From contig CM077151.1 of assembly GCA_039583875.1 (NCBI GenBank), forward strand, positions 25,290,208-25,354,207: DNA of 64,000 nt, read 5' to 3'. This document shows, in pieces, positions 1 through 10,157 of this stretch (within the stretch, counting starts at the first letter, position 1; each line of letters starts with the position of its first letter). This DNA is from Platanthera guangdongensis (taxonomy: Eukaryota > Streptophyta > Magnoliopsida > Asparagales > Orchidaceae). The translations under genes were made by a program, and so were the position numbers. The notes beneath the pieces are model-generated. The model did no database searches. It saw only the letters and a program-made list of their open reading frames with translations, and was not told where the DNA came from.

Positions 1-92
1 TCATAACCTTTGTCTTTCCAAACATACAATCTATAATAATGATGGTTTTTTATCAAACTCATCGGAGCAAATAAGCCATGTCAAATGAAGCC

Positions 93-237
93 TAAGTGGC
101 TTTGTTTGGCACAACGTCACAAATATATTTTTGAATATAAAAGTATATGGAGTTTCTTAGATGAGTTTGGGGTTCACAAACGACTATTCATAACTATTGC
201 GTTCAAAACCGCTATTACGGTGCCCAACGGACTCTAA
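93..237. repeat. Degenerate MITE with GGCTTTGTTTGGCAC-type end
   Basis: The left end reads GGCTTTGTTTGGCAC (98-112) and the right end, reverse-complemented, reads GAGTCCGTTGGGCAC. A TAA lies on each side (93-95, 235-237), as expected of a PIF/Harbinger-type target duplication, though two bases separate the left TAA from the best TIR start. The interior (TATAAAAGTATATGGAGTTTC) resembles the family at 1680-1800 and 12532-12686. Bases 1-92 seem to be the right end of a related element cut by the window start. Family membership is inferred from these ends only. Confidence 0.4.
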
Positions 238-1205
238 ATTATATAAAGTTGTGCTTAGCTTATTAAAGTATGTATATCTTCTCTATAAAAAAAAGATTTA
301 AATGACAGCATGAGAAGGTTTAGGCATGATCTTCTTTGAATTTAAATTGATTTTTTCTTAGGATCAGTTTGTTTCCGCGTTTTCTCTTCGTTGAGTTCCG
401 ATCGCACTGTTTTTTTTCACACAATTTATTTTGGCGTTCCATCGCCAACGGACACGGCGTTTTCCGTTGCCAACGGCGCTTTCTGACATCCGTTGGGAGT
501 AGTTGTCTAACGCCAGCGTTCCCATCGCAATACCAGCAAGAGCTACGGGCGCCGTGCGTCGGCGAGGGGCTGCGGAGGCAAGCTCCGGCAAGAGCTGCGG
601 GCGCCAGCTGTTTTCTTCTTCTTAATTCCCTCCCGAGTGTTTCCTAAGGGAAGTCCATCGTAGAGTCTTGCTCCGGCAAGGATCGGCGGAGCCGTGCTCC
701 GGCGAGGGAAGGCGGAGCCGTGCTCCGGTGAGGGAAGCGCAGCAACCATGCCTGATTTTTGAAATGAGAAGATGACCAGTATGATTAGATGATTATGATT
801 AAATTTATAATTATTATAATAAATATTAATTAGCGGATTATTATATTTATGACTATTGTTATTATTAGGATTAGCCGATTATTATTAATTAGCCGAGTAT
901 GATTAAATTATGATATTGATTAGCAGATTATTATTATTGTTATTGTTATTAGAATTATAAAAAAATAATTAAATATAATAGAAAACGTCACCGCTGTTTT
1001 ACAAAATTGTTTCTCCATTATGAACAGTTCTGTCATCGCTGTTTTACCAAACTGTTTTGTCATTTTGAATAGCTCCATTCCAACGGCTACATTTTCACAG
1101 CTAGCTTCATTCTCACAACTTATTGTGCTACTGCCACCGCCGAAACAAAACTAACTTTTAAACGGAAAAATAGGGATATATGCTTTTTGTTGAATAGCCG
1201 GCTCT
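238..1205. other. Intergenic; GC-rich patch with a 27-bp repeat, no gene seen
   Basis: Bases 360-750 are GC-rich and hold two adjacent copies of a roughly 27-bp unit with the core GGAGCCGTGCTCCGG (about 684-737). Short open frames on both strands here look like by-products of GC content. Bases 770-1000 are AT-rich with many TTATTATTA-type runs. No conserved protein, RNA gene or element end was recognised. Confidence 0.5.
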
Positions 1206-1392
1206 GTCACGACTCAGTAGGCTAGATTATTTTTATTCTAAAAATAAGCTTTTAATCATTCACATATATTTTTTAAAAATATAAAATTAGATGAAATTAC
1301 CATTCTAAAAATAAGCTTTTAATCATTCACATATGACATATCAATGGGTTTTGCACCTTCGCAGCCACAGCATCCCCATACCGTTTTATTTA

Positions 1393-1612
1393 GGCTCTAT
1401 TTATTTGGGCATTTCGGAGCTCCGTTTTGGGCAAACGTCACCGGAAGGCGGGAAAACAAATGAACCTCCGGCGGCGTTTGCTCCGTTTCCACCCGCCCGC
1501 CTTGAGAAACGCCCCAAAAAGCTCCGTTTGGAGCAGCCACCTCCCCCCTCCGTTTCGAACACTCCGTTTCCACCCGCCGGATCGATCCGCCACCGCCCAA
1601 ACAAATAGAGCC
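1393..1612. mobile_element. Tourist-like MITE, 220 bp, TTA target duplication
   Basis: The terminal inverted repeats are GGCTCTATTTATTTGGGC at the left and, reverse-complemented, GGCTCTATTTGTTTGGGC at the right. They are flanked by TTA at 1390-1392 and 1613-1615. A 3-bp TTA duplication with GG-starting TIRs is typical of Tourist MITEs mobilised by PIF/Harbinger transposases. The GC-rich interior repeats CTCCGTTT several times. There is no coding capacity. Confidence 0.8.
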
Positions 1613-1679
1613 TTAATTCGAAGAAACGCTTTTTGATTTTCAAAAGGATGCAGATTGGATCCCATGAAGATGCTCTAAG

Positions 1680-1800
1680 GCTCCGTTTGGCGTTGTGATG
1701 CCTAACAAATATCATCAGTTTGTACATAAAAGTGGATGAAGTTTCTTAGGTGAGCATTAATGAATGATAATTTAACCCCTATATCCATATCCGCCTCAGT
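1680..1800. repeat. Partial MITE of the GGCTCCGTTTGG family
   Basis: It starts GGCTCCGTTTGGCG. The interior TGCCTAACAAATATCATC, then GGATGAAGTTTCTTAGGTG and AATTTAACC, parallels the MITE half at 12532-12686 in the same order. No clear right terminus was found. A near-identical copy lies at about 9412-9525 within the duplicated block. Confidence 0.55.
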
Positions 1801-1909
1801 GTGTAATTGATTTAGGTGAAAAAAAAAGTCTATTTCATGCACTACCAAGCTTATTTAACACTTTTATTTTCAATCAATATTCACACAAATTCCAAAGTCG
1901 ATTTTTTTA

Positions 1910-2326
1910 GGTGATTGTTAACCTCAACCCGTAATTGGCTAATCACATTCCAAAATCTCCTAATTTTTCACGCCTTTTCGAAATATGCCTTGTACATGCA
2001 ATTTCAGGAAAAGTGTTCAACACGAAAGTTGTAGATATCGTCGACGAGATCTACAACTTTCGTGTTGATCAATTTTCCTAAAATGCATGTCCAAGACGTA
2101 CTTTGTAAATATGCCCAGATTTTGCGCCTTTTCGAAATACGTCTTGTACATGCAAATTCAGAAAAAGTGTTCACCACAAAAGTTGTAGTTCTCGTCGATA
2201 TCTACAACTTTAGTGGTGAACAATTTCCATGAAATTGCATGTACAAGGCGTTTTTCGAAAAGATGCGAAAAATTGAGCGACTTTGGGGTGCGACTAGTCA
2301 ATTACAGGTTGCGGTTAACAATCATC
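1910..2326. mobile_element. Foldback MITE, 417 bp, with nested hairpins
   Basis: The outer arms pair over about 50 bases: left GGTGATTGTTAACCTCAACC, right (reverse complement) GATGATTGTTAACCGCAACC. A perfect 8-bp TTTTTTTA occurs on each side (1902-1909 and 2327-2334), although a T-run duplication is weak evidence by itself. Inside are two further hairpins around GAAAGTTGTAGAT/ATCTACAACTTTC, so nearly the whole element is self-complementary. There is no coding capacity. Other copies lie at 9641-10054 and, partially, at 12785-13084. Superfamily is unassigned; an 8-9 bp duplication with long arms would fit a Mutator or hAT derivative. Confidence 0.7.
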
Positions 2327-2330
2327 TTTT

Positions 2331-2699
2331 TTTATTGCAATTAACAAAATGACCTACAAATAAAATTTTATAGTGCACACAAAGCAACAAATAGATGTGC
2401 ACTTAACATCAGTCTCTATTTTTCATCAATACATCTTATATTTCTCGTTCAGATTGAGGATTGCACATAAACAAATACTCTTTTGTTGTCATCCAAATGG
2501 GCTGCAGGTGTCGTTACTGCGTCATTAAAGCCTTTCTTCAGCTTAAACCATTAATTTAACTCAGTTAATTAGGTTTAGCAATTATGGCCTTTTCATCTTC
2601 ACTATTATTTGACATTTTCAATTATATTTCCTATCTCGAACTTTGTCACTGATTTCGTAGACAAAATCATCGTCAAACATTTCTTCACTCTTAAATATA
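2331..2699. other. Intergenic, no gene seen
   Basis: AT-rich sequence between two MITEs. No element ends, conserved protein or RNA motif was recognised. Confidence 0.5.
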
Positions 2700-2826
2700 G
2701 GCTCTGTTTGAGGGTACTTATTTTCATCGGTCAAGTGGTTACGGCCGCATGAACTAGATCTTAATTAAGCTCCGGTTTATGCGGTCGGAACTGCTTGACC
2801 AGTGAAAATAAATCCCCCCCAAACGA
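2700..2826. mobile_element. Short foldback MITE, GCTCTGTTTGAGGG type
   Basis: The left arm GTTTGAGGGTACTTATTTTC continues through CATCGGTCAAG. It pairs with the right arm, which reverse-complemented reads GTTTGGGGGG, ATTTATTTTCACTGGTCAAG. The arms total about 50 bases and leave only a small loop. A related 83-bp element is at 5269-5351. The target duplication is not clear. Confidence 0.65.
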
Positions 2827-2949
2827 AATCATAATGTCCAAAGGTGGTCTCAGTCTTCCAAGTCGAGCTTATCGCTCACCTCATCAGCCTCACATTCTTG
2901 GTTCACCTCTTTATTCCACAGCAAAATATTTGCTTTGGCTGGCTCCAGC

Positions 2950-3086
2950 GAGAGAGAGAGAGAGAGAGAGAGGGGAGGGAGGGAGGGAGGGAGAGAGAGA
3001 GAGGGAGAGAGAGAGAGGGAGGGAGGGAGGGAGGGAGGGAGAGAGGGAGGGAGAGAGAGAGAGAGGGAGGGAGAGAGAGAGAGAGG
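2950..3086. repeat. GA/GGGA microsatellite
   Basis: About 137 bases of GAGA and GGGAGGGA repeats. Long Arg/Glu/Gly or Ser/Leu/Pro reading frames across it are composition artefacts. GA tracts are common in plant promoters and 5' leaders, and the sequence just downstream (3090-3345) is a possible leader. Confidence 0.9.
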
Positions 3087-3089
3087 CAG

Positions 3090-3345
3090 TCCCCTCAAAC
3101 CGATTTATATTCTCGTTGATTTTCCGCTGTTGCCGCATTCCCCCATTTTCTTTGCCCGAGTCGCGCGCTTCTCAGGCTCTCCTCTGCAGCTCCTCACGGC
3201 ACTTCTTCTCCATCTCCAACTGCGTGCCCTAGCATCCTCGTCGACAACGAGGCGTCCGGTCCATCTCCGGTTCTATCTTACTGGTGCGCCATTCCAATCC
3301 CTAGCAGCTTCGTCGAGAGGTGCAGCCAGGCAAGTATCTTAATTC
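3090..3345 (+). promoter_or_regulatory. Possible 5' leader exon downstream of GA tract
   Basis: The sequence after the GA tract turns abruptly C/T-rich and GC-rich (CTCCTCTGCAGCTCCTCACG and similar), as plant 5' untranslated exons often do. It then meets a plausible splice donor, CAG|GCAAGTATC, near 3330. No downstream coding exon was identified, so this could be a leader of an unseen transcript, a transposon leader or chance composition. Confidence 0.25.
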
Positions 3346-3826
3346 TTGCAGTCATGAGCCAGCCATTATTCATTCTTAATTTTGTTCTTACTTCTTCAAC
3401 ATTCTACATTGTCGTTCGTCCCTGATTACTTTATAGGTCAGGGCGTTAAGCCGTCAAGTTCAGAGTGCTCTGGCCTCTGGTTTTTTCCTTTCAGTTTCAG
3501 TGGTTTCCCATTTTCGTTCAGTCCTTTCCAGTTTCCATTATCCTGATTCTTGCAAGTCGCAACCAAGCAGCTAGCCAACAGGTATGAATATTCCTCATTT
3601 TCTCTTCCAGATGTGCATAGAATTGTTGTTTTAATTGGTTGATTCCAATATTTTACCATGATCTGTCCATGATTTGTTTTCTGGTTATTGATTTGTTTTT
3701 TCGTTAGTAGTTTTGTCCAAAATTTGTCCGTGATTTGTAGTTTTAATTTGTTGAATGATCTGTCCATAGGTGGTTAACGATTTGTTCTCAGGTTAATATG
3801 TGCTTAGGAAAGTGGCTTGTACGTTA

Positions 3827-3886
<60 letters not shown>

Positions 3887-5268
3887 TTTTTGATTAATAA
3901 ATTTTTATTAATGATAATATTAGCACAATTTTACTTCAGCATTGCATTTATTTTTTATTTTAGAATTGTGTCGGGTTGAGTAAAATTTCTAGTTTCGCTC
4001 CTGCACTCACATGACCCCGTCATGACGCCGCTCCAATCGCTCGCAAATTTCAAGCGTTATATTTTGCTCGTCGCACATTTTTGCCGTATGCACAGAAATT
4101 TGCAAGGAAGTGACTAGTGAGAGGGCGGGCACTTTTTTTTATTTTAGGAACAAGACTTTGCTTATACTAGGAACATGCATATTTTTAAAAATAAAAGAAA
4201 AAAAAAAGTAAAAAACACATAACAATAAAACTCAAGTTTTAAAATAGAAAAAAAAAGTATGCACAAGCCACAGGTACACATCGGACTGGAGAATGACAAA
4301 ATATTCTGCTCCTGCTCCTGAAACAGAAAACGGGGCACCGCCCATTCCTTTCTATTTCAAAATGATAATTGTTATTTTGAATCTCAAAGATATTTTTATC
4401 ATATATTACAAAATGATAAATGTTATTTTGAAAAAAAATCTAACATTCATTTTTAATTATATTTGTTCGTAAATACTCTGTGATTTGACTGGTACCGCCC
4501 ATACTTTCTTATTTTTGCAAATACACAAATATAAAGAGGTAAAACTAATATAATACACAAATTATTTATATTCCTTAAGAATAGTAGATAATAGTAATAA
4601 TAATCATTACCTATTTGACTATTTCCATGTGTGTGATTTAATAAGTTTTTTTTAATGAATTTTGCCACATTAATCTCTCATTTATGATATTAATACTTAA
4701 TAGAATTGGCTCTATTTTCGGATAACTACAGTATTTATACATGAAATTGGTGAAAAGATGCGGTAATAGACTCATGGACATATTTGCCATGACTTTACTT
4801 CACTTTTTGATAGTATTTTTTGCCTGAATTTTTCAAATTCGAATTTCAATGCAGGTTCAAATCAGAATAATTTTATCCATATTCGAAAGATTCGCAAAAA
4901 GTAGAATATATAGTTAAATAAAATTTACATATGTAATTAAATATTATATATAATTACATTTGAACATTATATATAATTAACACTATAAAATTTGAATTCT
5001 AATTCAAATCTTAATTCGAGTCCAAATTCGAATCCAATATTTCATGACGAAGCCGAATCCGATACCGAATGCGAAGAATTTTGGTATTCTATGCCAAATT
5101 TGAATTCGATTGAAGCGTTTTTCAATTCGATTCGTGAACACCCCAACCCACACTCCTATTTTTGAGGTCAGAGCTAGGCCACATTTGAGCATTTGCACTG
5201 GCCTTTTGGCCCAAAATAAGAGGCCATTTTAATAAATAGCGTTAACAACCATAGCCAGCAACAATCAA
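3346..5268. other. Intergenic; TA microsatellite and a dispersed repeat
   Basis: A perfect TA run occupies about 3829-3881. Bases 4130-4280 (TTTTATTTTAGGAACAAG through AAAATAGAAAAAAAAAGTA) match 14505-14660 closely enough to be a dispersed repeat. The rest is AT-rich with no recognisable gene. The small open frames on the minus strand near 3440-3767 and 5004-5198 are low-complexity and lack family motifs. Confidence 0.55.
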
Positions 5269-5351
5269 GCTCTGTTTGAGGGGACTTATTAAGGTTCATG
5301 TCATATCATTGTAACTGATTGATCGGTGAAAATAAGTCCCCTAGGCGAAGC
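5269..5351. mobile_element. Short MITE, 83 bp, GCTCTGTTTGAGGGG type
   Basis: The left end GCTCTGTTTGAGGGGACTTA pairs with the right end, which reverse-complemented reads GGCTTCGCCTAGGGGACTTA. It shares the GTTTGAGGG and ACTTATT motifs with the element at 2700-2826. There is no clear target duplication. Confidence 0.55.
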
Positions 5352-6032
5352 CTCAATTTTGGACAATATGGTGTTCTGAGAGGCGACGATGCAAAAAATA
5401 TTGTAGTAAAACGCCCTGACAGTACATATATGTATTTGATGGTTTTGTGATCTTTTTAATCCAACATTTTACTTTATGGGAATTGGGAGTTCATGATAGT
5501 TTGGTCACACGTACATGATTGTAGCAATGTTTTGACCAAAAATATCATAAAAATAGCATTAGTGATCGCACTTACACAAACGCAGTCCGCGCTATTCATC
5601 ACCTTTCTCTCTCTGTAACAGTTCTCCAAAATAGAGCCCAAATGTGCTTAAAACTTCCAGGCTTACAAATAAAACTCATATTGTTATATATATTTTTTCC
5701 TACCATCATCAAATAAATTTTTCTTTAAAAAATGCTTTGCTTGCAGGACATAAATCTAAAATACTGTGCTAAAAATAAACAATGCGAATGTATCCACCAT
5801 GATTTTTTCATAAAATTTAGAAAAATATAATAGAACTCACATACATGAAAAAAAATAGTGTAATATCAATCTGAAACATTTACACAAACTTATAATTGAA
5901 AAATAGTTAAATAATCAAAAATATTATTTTTGAATTTAATTCAGGTAAAAACATGTAGTTCTAAAAATGTGGGACTTCACATGTACGTCCCCAAGCATTA
6001 ATGATTTTTGGACAGGTTCATATACACATATA
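5352..6032. other. Intergenic, no gene seen
   Basis: AT-rich sequence with no recognised element ends, protein similarity or RNA motif. Confidence 0.5.
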
Positions 6033-6069
6033 GGCTCCGTTTGGTATGATGGTGGCGGTCATAAACAAT
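6033..6069. repeat. Left end of a MITE split by the hAT locus
   Basis: It reads GGCTCCGTTTGGTATGATGG then TGGCGGTCAT. The matching right end is at 12532-12686, whose reverse complement starts GGCTCCGTTTGGCACGGTGG then TGGCGGTCAT. Together they make a MITE of about 192 bp into which the hAT material was inserted. No clean target duplication was found outside the MITE. Confidence 0.8.
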
Positions 6070-6535
6070 TAGGCCTGCAGGCCCGGGCCCAGTGGGCCGG
6101 CCCGAGCCCGGCCCGGCGAAAGCCTTTTTCGGCCCGGCCCGGAAAAAGCCCGGCCCGGGCCGAGACCGGGCTCAGGGCCCTTACAGGGCCCTGGTTTTGG
6201 GGGCTAGCCCGGCCCGATGCCCGGCCCGGGCCGGGCCGGGCAAAGCCCGAAAATCGGGCCGGCCTGGGCCCGGACCCGGGCCCAGGCGAAGCCCGGACCG
6301 GGCCCGCACGCCGGCCCGGTCCTGCTGCCAACGGCTCTAAGAGCCGTTGGAAATCCAACGGCTCTTAGAGCCGTTGGAACTGCAGCCAGCAGGGCTGCAG
6401 CAGCCCTGCTGGCTGCAGTTTTTTGGCCTAGGGCCTAGGCAAAAGCCTAGGCCCTAGGCCATTTTTTTATTAAAAAAAATAAATTTTTTTTTTTTATAAA
6501 TCCCCCCCTCCTACCCGATCCCCCCCTCTCTCTCT

Positions 6536-6577
<42 letters not shown>

Positions 6578-8947
6578 CTCACTCACTCTCTCTCTCTTCC
6601 ACTCTCTCTCTCACTTATTCTCTCCCTCTCTTACTCTCTTACTCTCTCTCGCTGCATGGCATCCTCGTCCTCAACGCCGGCGTCGTCGACTCAAAGCACG
6701 GCCGAAGTGGTGGAGCATAATCGGAGGGCGCCCGTCTGGGAGCATTTCGACAAGGTTAAAGTCGGCGACGAATTCAAGGCGCGGTGCAAGTTGTGCTCAA
6801 AGTTGCTAACTCTTACCGGCAACTCAACACTAGCGAGACACGCTAAGTCCTGTTTTGCAAAGCAAGCTCCCGAGTCCAGTCAGGGACAAATATCAGCATC
6901 AGGACAAATTTGGACGTACGATCAAGCAAGACAGCGAGACCTACAGGTGAAAAACGTCATCAGACGTGGGTTGCCATTCAGTCACTACGACAACGATGAG
7001 ACGACGGAGTATATACACGAAGGGCTTCAGCCCAAATATCAACAGGTAAGTAGATCCACTATTAGACGCGACGCACTTAAATTATATTTTGACGCAAAAC
7101 AAGATTTAATAAAATTTTTTGAAACTTTCGAGGGACGTGTGAGTTTAACGAGCGACGTTTGGAGTAGTAGCGTTAGAGGAGGGTTATCTTATATTTGTAT
7201 AACGGCTCATTGGATCGATCCCGTTTCATGGGATTTAAATAAGCGCGTAATATGTTTTGAAGGTTTTGAATTTCCGCACACGGGTAAGGCTATATATTCA
7301 GTAATTATTAAATGTTTGCGTGAATTTAAAATAAAGGATAAAATAATGAGTATTTCTTTTGATAACGCTAGTAATAACAACACCGCAGTAGAGTGGTTAA
7401 AACGTGAATTAAAACCAATGCTCAACGGTGCGTTTTTTCACACTCGATGTGTGTGTCACGTTTTAAACTTAGTGGTACAGGATAGTTTAGAAGCTATGGA
7501 ACCATATGTTGAGAAAATTCGTACTATGCTTAGATTTATTTATTGTACCAAACAGCGAAGTCAAGATTTTCGAAAATTTGTGATCGCACAAGGTCACAAA
7601 TATTTGAAACCTCAATTTGATATGCCTGTAAGATGGAACTCCACATATAAAATGTTAAAAAGAGCGTTTCAACAAAAAACACTTCTTATGGAATATTACA
7701 CTATGACAAATAATCATAATTTAACTGATAATGATTGGGACGTACTATTTCATTACATGGATTTATTAAAATGTTTTTATAGGGCGACTGTTTTTTTATC
7801 TGGTGTTTATTATCCCACTAGCTCGTTAGTAATTGAAAATTTTGTAAATATCGCACAAAAACTTAACTATTTTAAGCAACACTCCGGATGGCTTCCTTTA
7901 ATTGAAGTAATAGAAGAAAAATTTTTAAAATATTATAGAGAAATGCCTCCTGCATTTTCATGCGCCGCCGCTTTAAACCCGTTATTCGCTGTAGACGGCG
8001 TAGAAAATTTAATAGATGAAATTAACGTTAACTTAGACATAAATATAAGTTTCGATGACGTTGACGACGTTAGTACTACTAAATTTAATTCTATTTTTAC
8101 CGAATGTTTTAATTATTACGACAACTTATATGGCTCACGACCACGAGAAGAAATAACACAACCTAGGACAAAAGATTCTTTTACAAATAAAATTTTAGAA
8201 TTAGCTTCCAGAAAAAAAGCACGCACATCGAGTAGTTTAAACGAATTAGGACTGTATACGAAAACACAATTTCGTGATTTTATGACTACGGAAGAGATCG
8301 AAAACTTCGATATCTTAAAGTGGTGGAAAAGTAACTAATACCTATCCTATTTTGGCCTATATGGCCCGTGATTTACTAACAATTCAAGCTAGTACAGTAG
8401 CTTCGGAGTCCGCTTTTTCTCTTAGTGGCAGGATTTTGAACACGCGGAGGAGCCGACTAAATGAAGAATCACTCGAACTATGCATCTGCTACAAGGATTA
8501 TTTGGATGCTACGAATAGGAAGCAACACATTTCAGCGTTGGAGGAGAGCTCCGAGGAAATTGAAGAGGAGATGGACAATCTGAATTTATAAAAATGTAAT
8601 TTTTTTTATTATCATTTAAAATAATAAATTTCTTTTTTTTCTATTTTTTTTTTAAGTGTAATTTTGTTTTTTAAAATTTCAATATTAATAAATTTTTTAT
8701 TCTAATTTTTATTTCATTTTTTTAATTTTTTAATTTTTTTTTTTTTCTTAAGAGGGCCCGGCCTGGGCCCGGCCCGGCCCGGCCCGGCCTGGCCCGGGGG
8801 GCCGGCTCGGGCCCCTTCCCGGGGTCAAAGCCCGGGCCCGGCCCGAGCCCGATAAAGAAAGGGCCCGGGCTCGGCCCGGTTTGCAAAAGCCCGGGCCCGA
8901 TCAGGCCCGGTCCGGGCCGGCCCGATCGGGCCTTTTGGGCAGGCCTA
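6070..8947 (+). mobile_element. hAT transposon, copy 1, both ends present
   Basis: The element starts TAGGCCTGCAGGCCCGGG and ends CCTTTTGGGCAGGCCTA, so the TIR is TAGGCCTGC. Both subterminal zones are packed with GGCCCGGCC repeats, a hallmark of one group of plant hAT elements. Between them are a pyrimidine-rich leader and a BED-hAT transposase gene. The left flank is a MITE half (6033-6069), but the right flank is not the other MITE half; it is the second copy of 1206-2330. Consequently the 8-bp flanks TAAACAAT and GTCACGAC do not match, which indicates that the two ends come from different insertion sites or that the locus is rearranged. Confidence 0.9.
6656..8591 (+). pseudogene. hAT transposase with BED zinc finger, one 2-base lesion
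   Basis: The ATG at 6656 follows a CT-rich leader and opens a frame of 560 residues. The N-terminus is a BED zinc finger (RCKLCSKLL then STLARHAKSC, about residues 25-66). The RNase-H-like catalytic core shows the first Asp in LTSDVWSS, the second in ISFDNASNN, and a hAT-like core region around residues 400-470. The C-terminal dimerisation domain, with KWW, ASTVASESAFSLSG and the catalytic Glu region, continues in another frame at 8352-8591. The break is at about 8333, where copy 2 has GTAAAGCTAAT and this copy has GTAACTAAT (AG missing), giving a stop after KWWKSN. The whole is about 645 codons, a usual length for BED-hAT transposases. It may be a young pseudogene or a sequencing error in a working gene. 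Confidence 0.9.
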
Positions 8948-9129
8948 GTCACGACTCAGTAGGCTAGATTATTTTTATTCTAAAAATAAGCTTTAATCAT
9001 TCACATATATTTTTAAATATAAAATTAGATGAAATTACCATTCTAAAAATAAGCTTTTAATATTCACATATGACATATCAATGGGTTTTGCACCTTCGCA
9101 GCCACAGCATCCCCATACCGTTTTATTTA

Positions 9130-9345
9130 GGCTCTATTTATTTGGGCATTTCGGAGCTCCGTTTTGGGCAAACGTCACGGAAGGCGGGAAAACAAATGAA
9201 CCTCCGGCGGCGTTTGCTCCGTTTCCACCCGCGCCTTGAGAAACGCCCCAAAAGCTCCGTTTGGAGCAGCACCTCCCCCCCCGTTTTCGAACACTCCGTT
9301 TCCACCCGCCGGATCGATCCGCCACCGCCCAAAACAAATAGAGCC
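9130..9345. mobile_element. Tourist-like MITE, duplicated copy
   Basis: Same element and same TTA flanks as 1393-1612, carried along in the duplicated block. It is 4 bases shorter through single-base losses in runs. Confidence 0.75.
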
Positions 9346-9640
9346 TTAATTCGAAGAAACGCTTTTTGATTTTCAAAAGGATGCAGATTGGATCCCATGA
9401 AGATGCTCTAAGGCTCCGTTTGGCGTTGTGATGCCTAACAAATATCATCAGTTTGTACATAAAAAGTGGATGAAGTTTCTTAGGTGAGCATTAATGAATG
9501 ATAATTTAACCCCTATATCCATATCCGCCTCAGTGTGTAATTGATTTAGGTGAAAAAAAAGTCTATTTCATGCACTACCAAGCTTATTTAACACTTATTT
9601 TCAATCAATATTCACACAAATTCCAAAGTCGATTTTTTTA

Positions 9641-10054
9641 GGTGATTGTTAACCTCAACCCGTAATTGGCTAATCACATTCCAAAATCTCCTAATTTTTC
9701 ACGCCTTTTCGAAATATGCCTTGTACATGCAATTTCAGGAAAAGTGTTCAACACGAAAGTTGTAGATATCGTCGACGAGATCTACAACTTTCGTGTTGAT
9801 CAATTTTCCTAAAATGCATGTCCAAGAAGTACTTTGTAAATATGCCCAGATTTTGCGCCTTTTCGAAATACGTCTTGTACATGCAAATTCAGAAAAAGTT
9901 TTCACCACAAAAGTTGTAGTTCTCGTCGATATCTACAACTTTAGTGGTGAACAATTTCTGAAATTGCATGTACAAGGCGTTTTTCGAAAGATGCGAAAAA
10001 TTGAGCGACTTTGGGGTGCGACTAGTCAATTACAGGTTGCGGTTAACAATCATC
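9641..10054. mobile_element. Foldback MITE, duplicated copy
   Basis: Duplicate of 1910-2326. The left TTTTTTTA flank is kept. The right flank is truncated to TTTTA because the hAT leader joins there. Confidence 0.7.
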
Positions 10055-10103
10055 TTTTATAAAATCCCCCCCCCCCTCCTACCCGATCCCCCCCTCTCTC
10101 TCT

Positions 10104-10157
<54 letters not shown>

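Larger units (their letters stand above)
1206..2330 (+). repeat. Segmental duplication, copy A (partner at 8948-10058)
   Basis: This block is repeated almost base for base at 8948-10058. Both copies start GTCACGACTCAGTAGG and both end in GGTTAACAATCATCTTTT. Differences are nearly all single-base indels in short runs (for example CCGGAAGG versus CGGAAGG). Copy A carries two complete MITE-type elements (1393-1612 and 1910-2326) and part of a third (1680-1800). It is about 4 kb upstream of the first hAT element, whereas copy B sits between the two hAT copies. Confidence 0.9.
8948..10058 (+). repeat. Segmental duplication, copy B, between two hAT copies
   Basis: This is the near-identical partner of 1206-2330. 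It begins at the base after the hAT terminal GGCCTA and ends inside a T-run that joins directly to the hAT leader TATAAA-ATCCCCC. It contains the second copies of the 220-bp MITE, the partial MITE (about 9412-9525) and the 417-bp foldback element. The exact abutment on the hAT end suggests that its left boundary is a former hAT insertion site. Confidence 0.9.

Noticed and set aside
2795..3232. Arg/Glu/Gly-rich frames on plus and Ser/Leu/Pro frames on minus
   Set aside because: They are translations of the GA/GGGA microsatellite.
6062..6069. 8-bp hAT target duplication at copy 1 (TAAACAAT)
   Set aside because: Neither GTCACGAC (after copy 1) nor AATTTAAC (after copy 2) matches it; only loose similarity, so no duplication is claimed.
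6059..6438. Gly/Pro/Ala/Arg-rich frames at the hAT left end (and 8722-8952, 12285-12557 at the right ends)
   Set aside because: They follow the GGCCCGG subterminal repeats on both strands; no domain and no codon bias.
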